In this document: positions 8,785-16,529 of the stretch, in pieces | How the letters are laid out: each line of letters starts with the position of its first letter | Position numbering within the stretch: the stretch's first letter is position 1 | DNA from: Candidatus Cloacimonadota bacterium | Lineage (GTDB): Bacteria; Cloacimonadota; Cloacimonadia; Cloacimonadales; TCS61 | Assembly: GCA_021734245.1 (NCBI GenBank) | Contig: JAIPJH010000027.1 | Coordinates: 1 to 32,687, forward strand | DNA length: 32,687 nucleotides | Direction of reading: 5' to 3' | Position numbers and translations under genes: made by a program | The notes under the pieces: generated by a model | Database searches by the model: none | The model's input: the letters and a program-made list of their open reading frames with translations, nothing else | Told to the model about the DNA's origin: nothing

Positions 8785-9078
8785 TTATTTGAGAAGCATG
8801 AATTTTCTGGTTTGGTTAATCTTGCCAGATCTTAATTGATAAAAGTAAACACCTGATGCAACAGGTTTGTCGTTGTCATCTTTTTCATTCCAAATAACGG
8901 AATAATTTCCATTATTATCATCCTGAGTCCCGAGATTTTGCTCGGGAAAGGATTTTACTTTCTGTCCTTTAATATTAAAGATAGCCCATGACTTCAGTCG
9001 TGGGAATGAAATATAAAAACGAGAACGATGAACTACTGGCTTATTACCTAACTTGATGCATGCGACAAGCTTCTTATC
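8785..9078 (-). pseudogene. Remnant of a gene with a C-terminal sorting domain (FlgD/T9SS-like)
   Basis: Read on the minus strand, the frame ending at a TAA at 8785-8787 encodes the last part of a sorting domain: WAIFNIKGQKVKSFPEQ, then YSVIWNEKDDNDKPVASGVY and a final RKFMLLK. This parallels the intact protein at 17236-18381. The frame is closed upstream by a TAG at 9079-9081; there is no start, signal peptide or body. Two palindromic repeats interrupt the domain (8928-8947, TCCCGAG/CTCGGGA, and 8985-9004, CCCATGACTTCAGTCGTGGG). The fragment runs tail to tail into the M48 gene with two bases between the stops. I read it as the surviving 3' end of a lost surface or secreted protein. Confidence 0.8.
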
Positions 9079-9136
9079 CTAAACTGAAAGACTTGAGACA
9101 AATTAAATTTTCTTGTTCGAAAAGTGAAGGAGATGA

Positions 9137-9211
9137 ATGAGGAAACTTTTCCGAAAGCTAACAATCGGACTAGCGAAAGAAGTGTTCGGAAAATTTGAAT
9201 TACTCAAATAA
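9137..9211 (+). other. Possible 24-codon ORF over an inverted repeat
   Basis: An ATG at 9137 preceded by AAGGAG opens a 24-residue basic, amphipathic frame (MRKLFRKLTIGLAKEVFGKF...) that ends at TAA 9209-9211. The same stretch holds a 9-bp inverted repeat (TTTTCCGAA at 9147-9155, TTCGGAAAA at 9185-9193). It lies between the sorting-domain remnant and the tetR promoter. It may equally be a structured non-coding leader or chance. Confidence 0.25.
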
Positions 9212-9231
9212 AAAAAAAATAAAAAAAGTTT

Positions 9232-9260
9232 TTGACAAAAAATCAGAAAGAAATTTTTGT
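9232..9260 (+). promoter_or_regulatory. Candidate promoter of the efflux operon
   Basis: A perfect TTGACA stands at 9232-9237 after an A-rich tract, with a weak AAATTTTTGTG stretch at the expected distance for a -10 element (about 9251-9261). The TetR-type operator begins two bases further on, so a bound repressor would block this promoter. Confidence 0.5.
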
Positions 9261-9262
9261 GC

Positions 9263-9280
9263 AGACCGAACGGTCGGTCT
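9263..9280 (+). promoter_or_regulatory. TetR-family operator
   Basis: AGACCGAACGGTCGGTCT is an 18-bp palindrome with 9-bp arms and one mismatched pair. Its GACCG...CGGTC form is close to sites bound by several TetR-family efflux repressors. It lies 33 bases upstream of the tetR start and right behind the candidate promoter, which points to autoregulation and control of the whole efflux operon. Confidence 0.8.
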
Positions 9281-9312
9281 TACAAAAATCGACCTTGAGA
9301 AAAGGAGGAAAG

Positions 9313-9918
9313 ATGGAGCCGAAAAAGAAGATTCTGAAGTCGGCAATGAAGATCTTTTTGATGAAAGGTTATGATGCAACTTCCATGAGTGATGTAGTGG
9401 CGGAAACACAAACTTCCAAAGGTGGAATTTATCATCATTTCAAGAATAAACAGGAACTTTTCGTACAATGCATCGATTTTCTATTTGATGAATTTGAAAA
9501 GTGGGAAATAGAGATTTATAACACATCTACAGATGTGAAAGATATTCTAAGAAAATATTTTAACTCTCTGGCTTATATTCATGAGTTTGTGAGTGGAATA
9601 ACGAATTCCAAAGACGTTTTGGTGGATAATTTCTACAGGCTCATGATGGAAGCTTTCACTAAATTTCCCGAGATCAAAAAGAAGCATGCGGAAACTCATG
9701 CCCAAGGAATGGAATTTCTGGCCGGGCTTTTGCAGCAAGCTCAAGAGCAGGGAAGAATAAAACAGGATCTGGATTGCAAAACACTTGGCTTCATGATGAA
9801 TGCTTTGGCAGAAGGAACTGTGCTTTATCATATATTAAATGAGAAGATCGATCTGCAGGAAATGGGACAGAAGCTGTTTGAAACAATTTGGAATGGAATC
9901 TCAACAGAGGAAAATTAA
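9313..9918 (+). CDS. TetR/AcrR-family transcriptional repressor of the efflux operon
   Basis: The 201-residue product has an N-terminal TetR helix-turn-helix (about residues 3-48: KILKSAMKIFLMKGYDATSMSDVVAETQTSKGGIYHHFKNKQELF, given here only for location of the GGIYHHF recognition helix) and a mostly helical C-terminal ligand-binding part. The frame reaches back to 9232, but that would run through the operator; the ATG at 9313 has a strong AAAGGAGG just upstream and begins the conserved fold, so I chose it. The outer-membrane protein, adaptor and pump follow on the same strand, so it most likely senses a substrate of that pump and represses the operon through the palindrome at 9263-9280. The ligand is unknown. 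Confidence 0.92.
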   Translation: MEPKKKILKSAMKIFLMKGYDATSMSDVVAETQTSKGGIYHHFKNKQELFVQCIDFLFDEFEKWEIEIYNTSTDVKDILRKYFNSLAYIHEFVSGITNSKDVLVDNFYRLMMEAFTKFPEIKKKHAETHAQGMEFLAGLLQQAQEQGRIKQDLDCKTLGFMMNALAEGTVLYHILNEKIDLQEMGQKLFETIWNGISTEEN

Positions 9919-9938
9919 AAAGAATAAAGAGGTAAATT

Positions 9939-11273
9939 ATGAGGAGAAAATTAATTTTATTGATCATGCTGATGCCGCTGATCTTGCTGCAGGCAATTTC
10001 ACTGGAAGATAGCATTGAGATCGCCAGAGAGAATAACAAAGATCTTCTGGCACAGAAAAGTGGAGTGGAATCTGCAAACTGGGCAAAGAAAAATGCTTTC
10101 ACAAACTTTCTACCCAAGATTTCATTCAATTCCACAGCTGTTCGCATCGATGATGAAACTTATGATGAGATGAATGAACCGATTACCATTCCCGGGTTGG
10201 GTTCGTTTTCAATTTATTCTGTATACAAAACTACCTACACAAACGACATCACTGTTCAGCAGCCGATCTTCAACGGAGGAAAAGTAATCCTGGGTTATCA
10301 AATGGCAAAGCTGACTCAGAAGCAGGCAGAACTGGCTTTATTGAATAAAGAAAAAGATACTGATCTCGCTGTCGCAACTTCCTATTTTGGATTGTTGAAA
10401 TTGAACGATCTGAAAACGCTTTCTCAAAAAAGTTTGAATTCCACACTTTCCCACCTGGAAACGGTGCTGAAAAAATATGATGTGGGAACTGCCAAGAAAT
10501 CTGATGTTCTGCAGTGGCAGGTGAAGATGAAAAATGATGAAACTTCCATCACCGAAATCGTAAACAGCATCAGTGAATTGACTGGATTCTGGAACAATCT
10601 GCTGGGAATGGATGGTGATCTTCCAAATCCAATTGAAGTGGAAAAATTTGATTCCGAGATCGATCGTTTTGCCGGAATGAACGATACTGAGATCGAGCAG
10701 GAAATCGCTGACTTCCTGCAAAAAGTGAAAACATCAAGCCCGACAATTGCAACAATGAGCATTGCCAGAAAAATGATGCAGAAAAATTACTGTATGGCCA
10801 AAGGAAGCTTTCTGCCGTCCTTGAATCTGCAGTATTCATATCAGTTTGAAAGCGATGATAAATTTGATTTTGATGGTGATGATAATTGGAATCTGGCAGC
10901 TGTATTTTCAGTTCCTATTTTTCATAGCGGAACCAATTACACCAATATGAAAAAAGCAAAATATGAACTGAAGAAGACTGAATATGAAATGGATTGGGCG
11001 CAGGAAAATTATCTGGTTTCTGCCGAGAACGTGCTGCGAAAATTAGTAACTAAAGCCAAGCTGGTTCAAAATAATAAAATTGCTTTGGATTATGCTAAGG
11101 AAAATCATCAGATCATCAACGATCTGTTTAATCAGGGTTTAGTTACAAATTCAGAAGTTCTGGATGCAGAAGCAATGTTGTTCGGCAGTGAGATGAATCT
11201 GGTAGCTGCATACTACGATTTTATTTTAGCAAAATACGAAATTAAAAAATATACTAATGAGGGATCGAAATGA
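9939..11273 (+). CDS. TolC-family outer-membrane efflux protein
   Basis: The 444-residue protein has a signal peptide (about 1-19) and the two long alpha-helical repeats of the outer-membrane efflux (OEP) family: SLEDSIEIARENNKDLLAQK near the N-terminus, SYFGLLKLNDLKTLSQKSLN about residues 145-165, and a second repeat from about 255 on that begins with TIATMSIARKMMQKNY. The strand segments LPKISFNSTA and LPSLNLQYSY match the positions of the beta-barrel hairpins. It forms the outer-membrane channel of the tripartite pump. GAGG stands before the ATG, 20 bases after the tetR stop. Its stop overlaps a short in-frame ATG of the next gene as ATGA. Confidence 0.92.
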   Translation: MRRKLILLIMLMPLILLQAISLEDSIEIARENNKDLLAQKSGVESANWAKKNAFTNFLPKISFNSTAVRIDDETYDEMNEPITIPGLGSFSIYSVYKTTYTNDITVQQPIFNGGKVILGYQMAKLTQKQAELALLNKEKDTDLAVATSYFGLLKLNDLKTLSQKSLNSTLSHLETVLKKYDVGTAKKSDVLQWQVKMKNDETSITEIVNSISELTGFWNNLLGMDGDLPNPIEVEKFDSEIDRFAGMNDTEIEQEIADFLQKVKTSSPTIATMSIARKMMQKNYCMAKGSFLPSLNLQYSYQFESDDKFDFDGDDNWNLAAVFSVPIFHSGTNYTNMKKAKYELKKTEYEMDWAQENYLVSAENVLRKLVTKAKLVQNNKIALDYAKENHQIINDLFNQGLVTNSEVLDAEAMLFGSEMNLVAAYYDFILAKYEIKKYTNEGSK

Positions 11274-11299
11274 TCACCTTGGATTATACTGGAGGAAAA

Positions 11300-12307
11300 A
11301 TGTTAAAAAGATTTTTGATAATTGGAATTCTGACGATTTTGGTTTTATCTGCCTGTCAGGAAAAAACTGAAACTGTAGAAGTAGAAGAATTTGTGGGAAA
11401 AAGAGAAGTGAAAGTGGAAATGGCAACTCAAGCTGATATTTCCAGTTACATTGAATTCAGCGGGAAATTGATAGCTGATGAAACAGTAAATATTTCGCCA
11501 TCATTATCGGCAAAAATCCAGAGAGTGCTGGTAGATGAAGGAAGACTTGTGAATAAAGGTGATCTGCTGGCAAAACTGGATGATACGCAACTGAAACAAG
11601 CCAAAACTCAGTTTGCCAAGGCAGAAAAAAATTACAAAAGAATGCAGGAACTCAAGAAAACCGGAGCCATCGACGGTGCTACTTATGATGAGGTGGAAAC
11701 TGCCTATAAAATGGCAAAAACCAATCTGGAATTCATGGCCGAAAATACAAATATCGAAGCTCCCATGAATGGAATCATCACAAACGTTTATAAGAAAACA
11801 GACGAAAATTACGATGCCATGATGGATCCATTTTTCATCAGGATGGTCAAATTGGATCAACTGAAAGCAAATATCCAGGTTTCCGATGCTGATATAAATT
11901 CTGTGAAAATGGGGCAGAAAGCAGTGTTGAATGTAAATAATTGTGCAGAGGATTTCTGGGGGAAAGTAACTTTTATTTCTCCCGAAGCAGATATGATGTC
12001 CGGAACTTTTCTGGTGGAGATCACAGTTGCCAACAAAGCTGATCTTTTACGTAATAATCAATTCGCCAGAGTAAAACTTCTCACCGAAACATCGTATGAT
12101 ACTGTAATCATTCCTCAGCTGGCAGTATTGGAAGGCAAAATTGTATTCACAATCTCCAATGACAAAGCAGTGAAAAATGTAGTGGAACTGGGCATTGAAA
12201 ACGAATATCAGATTGAAGTTATTTCCGGAGTGGAAGCCGGAGATAAAGTTGTAACAGTAGGAAATATCGGTCTTTCAAACGGTGATCTGGTAGAGATCAT
12301 AAAATAA
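11300..12307 (+). CDS. RND efflux periplasmic adaptor (membrane-fusion protein, HlyD/AcrA family), lipoprotein
   Basis: The 335-residue product has a lipoprotein signal (LVLSAC, Cys19), so it is likely anchored to the inner membrane by lipid. The biotinyl-lipoyl-like domain is visible in ISPSLSAKIQRVLVDEGRLVNKGDLLAKLDD, here referenced by position (about 65-95), followed by a short helical hairpin (about 95-135) and its return strand NTNIEAPMNGIITNVYK. The rest is the beta-barrel and membrane-proximal domain. The frame is also open from an ATG at 11270 that overlaps the tolC stop, but GGAGG lies directly before the ATG at 11300 and that start gives the lipoprotein signal. It links the RND pump to the TolC channel. 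Confidence 0.92.
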   Translation: MLKRFLIIGILTILVLSACQEKTETVEVEEFVGKREVKVEMATQADISSYIEFSGKLIADETVNISPSLSAKIQRVLVDEGRLVNKGDLLAKLDDTQLKQAKTQFAKAEKNYKRMQELKKTGAIDGATYDEVETAYKMAKTNLEFMAENTNIEAPMNGIITNVYKKTDENYDAMMDPFFIRMVKLDQLKANIQVSDADINSVKMGQKAVLNVNNCAEDFWGKVTFISPEADMMSGTFLVEITVANKADLLRNNQFARVKLLTETSYDTVIIPQLAVLEGKIVFTISNDKAVKNVVELGIENEYQIEVISGVEAGDKVVTVGNIGLSNGDLVEIIK

Positions 12308-12350
12308 ATGGAAACAGGAAGAGAGATGAAAATAAATAAATTCCTTATTG

Positions 12351-12369
12351 CTCCCCTTTGGAAGGGGAG
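12351..12369 (+). repeat. Palindrome in the adaptor-pump spacer
   Basis: CTCCCCTT-TGG-AAGGGGAG forms an 8-bp stem with a 3-nt loop in the 156-base spacer between adaptor and pump, the only long gap of this operon. No T run follows, so it is not a standard terminator. It resembles the CCCCTCT/AGAGGGG palindrome at 1372-1387 and is probably a repeat insertion that could affect mRNA stability. Confidence 0.6.
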
Positions 12370-12463
12370 ATGTTCTGTATTTCTTGCGAAGTATTCAGTT
12401 GCAGGACAGAGGGGTTTATACAATTTTTGTATTGCTTTCTCGTGAAAAATAAAGGATTAAATT

Positions 12464-15400
12464 ATGAAATTAGCAGAATTTTCAGTAAATAAACGAGTAA
12501 CGATTTTTATTATCACGATCTTGATAATAATTTTGGGCGGAATTTCACTTTCCCGTTTGGGATTGGAAATGTTTCCCGATATGGATTATCCTGTAATTTC
12601 CATCGTTACCATCTACGATGGAGCTTCTCCGCAGGATATTGAAGAAACAGTGACCGAGCCGATCGAAACATCGATTGCTACAGTAAAGAATATAAAAACG
12701 ATAACATCAGAAAGTTTGGAAAATGCTTCGCTGGTAATGGTGGAATTCAATTGGGGAACCAATCTGGATTTTGCTGCACAAGATCTGCGGGATGCGATCG
12801 AGCAGATCTCCGATTATCTTCCTGCTACAGTTTCCAGACCGTTGGTTATGAAATTCAACTTAGCCGATATGCCGATCCTGATGTACGGCGTGACCGGAGC
12901 AGAAAATACTTATGAATTACGTCAGCTTCTGGAAGATGAAGTTGCTACCAAGTTGAAACATCTGGATGGTGTAGCTTCTGTTATTGTCTATGGTGGAGAT
13001 GAATTGGAAAAACAGATCATCGTAGACAAGGAAAAATTGGAACAGTACAAAATATCTATCGATGAAATTGTTCAGATCGTGGCGGCAGGAAATCTGAATA
13101 TGACGGCAGGACACATTCAAAAAAGAAAGGATGAATATCTGCTGCGAACAATGGCGCAATACAAATCCATCGAAGAGATCGAGAATCTGCCTGTAAAATT
13201 TACCGAAACAGGAAAAGTCATCTATCTGAAAGATGTAGCAAAAGTTCAGGATGGCTTCAAAGAGAAACGGCATATTTCCCGCACGAATAAACTGCCAACT
13301 GTCATGTTCATGGTTTCCAAAGAATCCGGCGCTAATACTCTCACCGTTACAGACGTTGTGAAAAAGGAACTTGCAGCAATAGAGAAAGATTTTTCCAACA
13401 ACCTTAAATTCCATATGGTTATGGATATGGGGATGCCAATCGAAAGAGTTACTTCGGGAGCGCTTGCCAATTTGATCATCGGAGGTGTCCTGGCTATCGG
13501 CATCATGTTCCTGTTCCTGCGAAACTGGCGACCAACTCTGGCAATATCGCTGGCAATTCCAATTTCTGTAGTAGCCACTTTTATCCCGATCTATCTGGCA
13601 AAATTCACGTTGAATATCATGACTTTGGGAGGTCTTGCTTTAGGAGTGGGAATGCTGGTAGATAATTCCATTGTAGTAATCGAGAACATTTACCGGCACC
13701 TGGAAATGGGAAAAACAAAATTCCAATCTGCCAAAATAGGTGCCAGCCAGGTGGCAATGGCTATCACCGCATCCACGCTTACCACGATTGCTGTTTTCTT
13801 CCCAATGATCTTTGCCGAAGGAATGACTGGTATTTTGGTGCGTGGATTAGCTCTTACAGTCGCTTTTTCCCTGGCTGCTTCGCTTTTCGTGTCTCTCACC
13901 ATTGTTCCGGTAATCGCGTCAGTCATTTTCCGAAAAGCCAAAGACAGACCGAAAATTAATAAATCGGAGCAATTTTTTGAAGGCATCAAGAACCGCTATG
14001 TAAAAATTCTGGAATGGGTTCTGGATAATCGCGGTAAAACGATTTTGATGGTGATAGCTCTGTTTGTTCTGGCTCTCATGATTCCAGTTTTGGGAATTAT
14101 CGGTACAGAATTCATGCCTTCCAGTGATATGCCTTTTATGGTGCTGAACGTGAAAATGCCTTCCGGAACTCCACTGGAAGAAACAAATCAGGTTATCAGT
14201 CAGGTTGAAGATGTATTTATGAATACTGCAGGCGTGATGAATACAATGATCTTGATCGGTCCGATGAGTGAAGGATCGGCAATGGCAGACCCCACCAATC
14301 CGCAGGATGTAAATGAAGCTCAGATTTTCGTAAGATTATTCTTGGCGGAAGAACGCCAGCTTTCCACAGAACAGATTCAAGAATTAGTCAGATCTCAGCT
14401 GCCGGAGGTAGCAGGTGCAGAATTCACATTTATGAGTTCGGAAGAGATGATGGGACAAGGTCAGTCGCTGCCGATCGAAATCAATATCTATGGGAAGGAT
14501 CTGGTTCAGCTCAAACAAATTGCTGCTCAAATGGAAAAGCGGATGGCAAGTGTGGAATTTGTAACCGACATCAATAACAGTATGAAAAAAGGCAAACCGG
14601 AGTATCATATCATCATCGATAAAGACAAGGCTTTCCATTATGGTCTTACTTCTGCTCAAGTGGCTTCGGCTATTAAAACAGCTTCCTGGGGAACGATCTG
14701 CGGCATCTTTCGTGAGGCTGGAGAAGAGATCGATATTCTGGTGAGGATGGAAGAAGAAAAGCGCAACAGCTTCGAAGATATCATGCATCTTTCCATCGTT
14801 TCTCCCATGGGTTTTTCTGTTCCGCTGAATCAAATTGCTCATCTGCAGTCGGCAGAAGGTCCGGCAAAAATTAGCCACGAAAAACAGACAAGAAAAGTAA
14901 TGCTGTCTGCCAGTGTGACCGGAACAAATGATATCGGTTCTGTGGTAGAGAATATCCAAACCAGAGTAGCTGATATCATTGATGGCATGCCGCCAGGTTA
15001 TTACATCGATTTTGGCGGAGCTTACAAAGATATGCAGGAGGCTTTCGTAACACTCGCAGGTGCGCTTTTGCTGGCAATAATTCTGGTTTATAGTGTGATG
15101 GCATCTCAATTCGAAAGTTTGCGTCAGCCATTTATTGTAATGTTTACCATGCCGCTTGCTCTGATCGGTGTGATGGCTATTTTAGGCTTAACAGGTACGA
15201 CCTTATCTGTTATCAGTTTTGTTGGTGCGATCATTCTGGCTGGAATTGTGGTGAATAACGGGATTGTTCTGATCGACCACATGAACCAGCTGCGAATGGA
15301 AGGCATGGAAATGCGACAGGCAATTCTGCAGGCAGGAAGAGACAGGATTCGTCCGGTACTTATTACAGCTATTACAACAATGGGCGGAATGCTGCCGATG

Positions 15401-15550
15401 GCGATCAGCAGCGGTCAGGGTTCGGAAATGAAATCTCCCATGGCTCTCACCGTGATCGGTGGGCTTATCAGTGCAACTTTCCTCACGCTAATTGTAATTC
15501 CGGCTATTTATAGTTTGATTGCCAAGAAGGAATTGAAAGTGGAAGAATAA
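12464..15550 (+). CDS. RND-family efflux pump, HAE1/AcrB-like permease
   Basis: At 1028 residues the protein has the full RND length. The N-terminal helix (KRVTIFIITILIIILGGISL) is followed by the porter domain start FPDMDYPVISIVTIYDGASP. Helices 2-6 include GGLALGVGMLVDNSIVVIEN with the proton-relay aspartate (Asp400); the second half repeats the layout, with ILAGIVVNNGIVLIDHMNQ in helix 10. The equivalent of AcrB Lys940 is Asn931 and only one of the two AcrB helix-4 aspartates is present; this variation is common in distant HAE1 members. The pump exports hydrophobic or amphiphilic compounds by proton antiport together with the upstream adaptor and TolC protein. AAGGA precedes the ATG. It is the last gene of the operon. 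Confidence 0.95.
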   Translation: MKLAEFSVNKRVTIFIITILIIILGGISLSRLGLEMFPDMDYPVISIVTIYDGASPQDIEETVTEPIETSIATVKNIKTITSESLENASLVMVEFNWGTNLDFAAQDLRDAIEQISDYLPATVSRPLVMKFNLADMPILMYGVTGAENTYELRQLLEDEVATKLKHLDGVASVIVYGGDELEKQIIVDKEKLEQYKISIDEIVQIVAAGNLNMTAGHIQKRKDEYLLRTMAQYKSIEEIENLPVKFTETGKVIYLKDVAKVQDGFKEKRHISRTNKLPTVMFMVSKESGANTLTVTDVVKKELAAIEKDFSNNLKFHMVMDMGMPIERVTSGALANLIIGGVLAIGIMFLFLRNWRPTLAISLAIPISVVATFIPIYLAKFTLNIMTLGGLALGVGMLVDNSIVVIENIYRHLEMGKTKFQSAKIGASQVAMAITASTLTTIAVFFPMIFAEGMTGILVRGLALTVAFSLAASLFVSLTIVPVIASVIFRKAKDRPKINKSEQFFEGIKNRYVKILEWVLDNRGKTILMVIALFVLALMIPVLGIIGTEFMPSSDMPFMVLNVKMPSGTPLEETNQVISQVEDVFMNTAGVMNTMILIGPMSEGSAMADPTNPQDVNEAQIFVRLFLAEERQLSTEQIQELVRSQLPEVAGAEFTFMSSEEMMGQGQSLPIEINIYGKDLVQLKQIAAQMEKRMASVEFVTDINNSMKKGKPEYHIIIDKDKAFHYGLTSAQVASAIKTASWGTICGIFREAGEEIDILVRMEEEKRNSFEDIMHLSIVSPMGFSVPLNQIAHLQSAEGPAKISHEKQTRKVMLSASVTGTNDIGSVVENIQTRVADIIDGMPPGYYIDFGGAYKDMQEAFVTLAGALLLAIILVYSVMASQFESLRQPFIVMFTMPLALIGVMAILGLTGTTLSVISFVGAIILAGIVVNNGIVLIDHMNQLRMEGMEMRQAILQAGRDRIRPVLITAITTMGGMLPMAISSGQGSEMKSPMALTVIGGLISATFLTLIVIPAIYSLIAKKELKVEE

Positions 15551-15566
15551 ACTTAGGCTGCTGTCC

Positions 15567-15586
15567 CTCTCTTTGCGCAAAGAGAG
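15567..15586 (+). repeat. Perfect 20-bp palindrome after the efflux operon
   Basis: CTCTCTTTGCGCAAAGAGAG is a perfect palindrome 16 bases after the pump stop. It has no T run and no loop, so it may be a repeat remnant or a protein-binding site rather than a terminator. Confidence 0.6.
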
Positions 15587-15615
15587 AGAACATGAGAATA
15601 GCTGGAAGAAGATTT

Positions 15616-15664
15616 CCTTGCGAAGGTTTTGGGACTTCTTGCTTTTTGACCTTCGCAAGGTTTT
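15616..15664 (+). terminator. Long-loop stem followed by TTTT, possible operon terminator
   Basis: CCTTGCGAAGGT (15616-15627) pairs perfectly with ACCTTCGCAAGG (15649-15660), leaving a 21-nt loop, and TTTT follows. The stem is strong, but the loop is long and the T run short, so function as terminator of the efflux operon is only likely. Confidence 0.5.
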
Positions 15665-15670
15665 ATATTA

Positions 15671-15775
15671 AATTAGTAGCTGGTAAATTAGTCATTGGTG
15701 AATTAGTCATTGGTGAATTAGTCATTGGTAAATTAGTCATTGGTGAATTAGTCATTGGTGAACTAGTAACTGGTT
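15671..15775. repeat. 15-bp tandem repeat, seven units
   Basis: Seven units of a 15-mer with consensus AATTAGTCATTGGTG run without gaps; the first and last are diverged (AATTAGTAGCTGGTA, AACTAGTAACTGGTT). The period keeps one frame open, giving a KLVIG/ELVIG pentapeptide pattern, but the surrounding frame has no signs of a gene. Confidence 0.9.
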
Positions 15776-15787
15776 AATTAATAATTA

Positions 15788-15822
15788 ATCAGGATTTGAT
15801 CTGAAAAGGGTCGAGTCCTGAT
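15788..15822 (-). terminator. Weak stem after the minus-strand gene at 15826-16458
   Basis: ATCAGGA and TCCTGAT form a 7-bp inverted repeat with a long loop just beyond the stop codon at 15826. There is no T tract on the minus strand, so a terminator role is doubtful. Confidence 0.25.
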
Positions 15823-15825
15823 CTT

Positions 15826-16458
15826 TTATCTATACAATTTACCGTTCCAGACAATAGATTTTACATAAATTGTTTCACAAGCTCCAGCACCTTCATCGGT
15901 TCGGATGGTGCTGGTTCGCCACACGTAAGGTCTTTTATGTTCGAATGAAACATCAACCAAAAAACCTTCGATGCGCAAAACATCATCTTTCTTTATCTTA
16001 CCCATAACTTTTTTCAGGTTTTTGGTAGCTGGTATCAAATGGCAGTTGGCAGAATTATCTTTGATCTGAAGTTGCGGAATGGAATAACCGGGACCCCAGG
16101 AATAGCGGTAAAATCTTATGGTTTGTTTCACTTTAAGTCCTTCCAATGATTTCGGATCGCTCATTATTCCCCAGCCAAGAGCAAAATCCCAGGGAATCGT
16201 TTTAGCTTCGATACCTTTGTAATACTTCTTTTTATGCAGCAGCCTGGCATCGATTTGATAATTTGCTTTGGGAGTGAATTTGACTTTCTGATACAAATCA
16301 TTGCTAAATTGCGGTTCGGAAGTATGCTGCTGGATCGGTTGATTCTGAGGTTGTAGAACTTCACGAAAATCATAAGTAGCTTCAGGAATGGAAAGAAAAT
16401 AACTGATACTGAAATAAAGAACTGCAATTGCAGCGAAGACGGCAAGGATAACTTTCAT
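15826..16458 (-). CDS. Membrane-anchored extracytoplasmic protein of unknown function
   Basis: I do not recognise this 210-residue protein with a named family. It has one N-terminal hydrophobic helix (about 2-22, signal anchor or signal peptide), a Gln/Pro-rich linker and a globular part with WDFALGWGIMSD, RFYRYSWGPGY, NSANCHLIPA, KKDDVLRIEGFLVDV and a C-terminal GAGACETIYVKSIVWNGKLY. The order resembles a widespread conserved hypothetical envelope protein; two cysteines (in NCHLIPA and GACETIY) could form a disulphide. The frame opens at a TTG (16485), but the ATG at 16458 has GAGAGG upstream and starts the helix properly. It is followed by a convergent repeat spacer; its neighbours give no hint of function. 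Confidence 0.8.
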   Translation of the reverse strand: MKVILAVFAAIAVLYFSISYFLSIPEATYDFREVLQPQNQPIQQHTSEPQFSNDLYQKVKFTPKANYQIDARLLHKKKYYKGIEAKTIPWDFALGWGIMSDPKSLEGLKVKQTIRFYRYSWGPGYSIPQLQIKDNSANCHLIPATKNLKKVMGKIKKDDVLRIEGFLVDVSFEHKRPYVWRTSTIRTDEGAGACETIYVKSIVWNGKLYR

Positions 16459-16529
16459 TTCTAACCTCTCAATTTTAATCGACAAAAAATCTCAAATCTC
16501 AAATCTTAATTCGTAAATCTTCAATCACT

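Noticed and set aside
11270-11299. Earlier ATG of the efflux adaptor, overlapping the tolC stop
   Set aside because: The later ATG has GGAGG directly before it and yields a proper lipoprotein signal; the earlier one would hide it.
15567-15586. Perfect palindrome as the terminator of the efflux operon
   Set aside because: It has no loop bases and no T run; the stem at 15616-15660 with TTTT is the better candidate.
15592-15777. 61-residue frame with KLVIG/ELVIG pentapeptide repeats
   Set aside because: The open frame results from a 15-bp tandem repeat; its first part runs through a palindrome, and there is no ribosome-binding site or conserved look.
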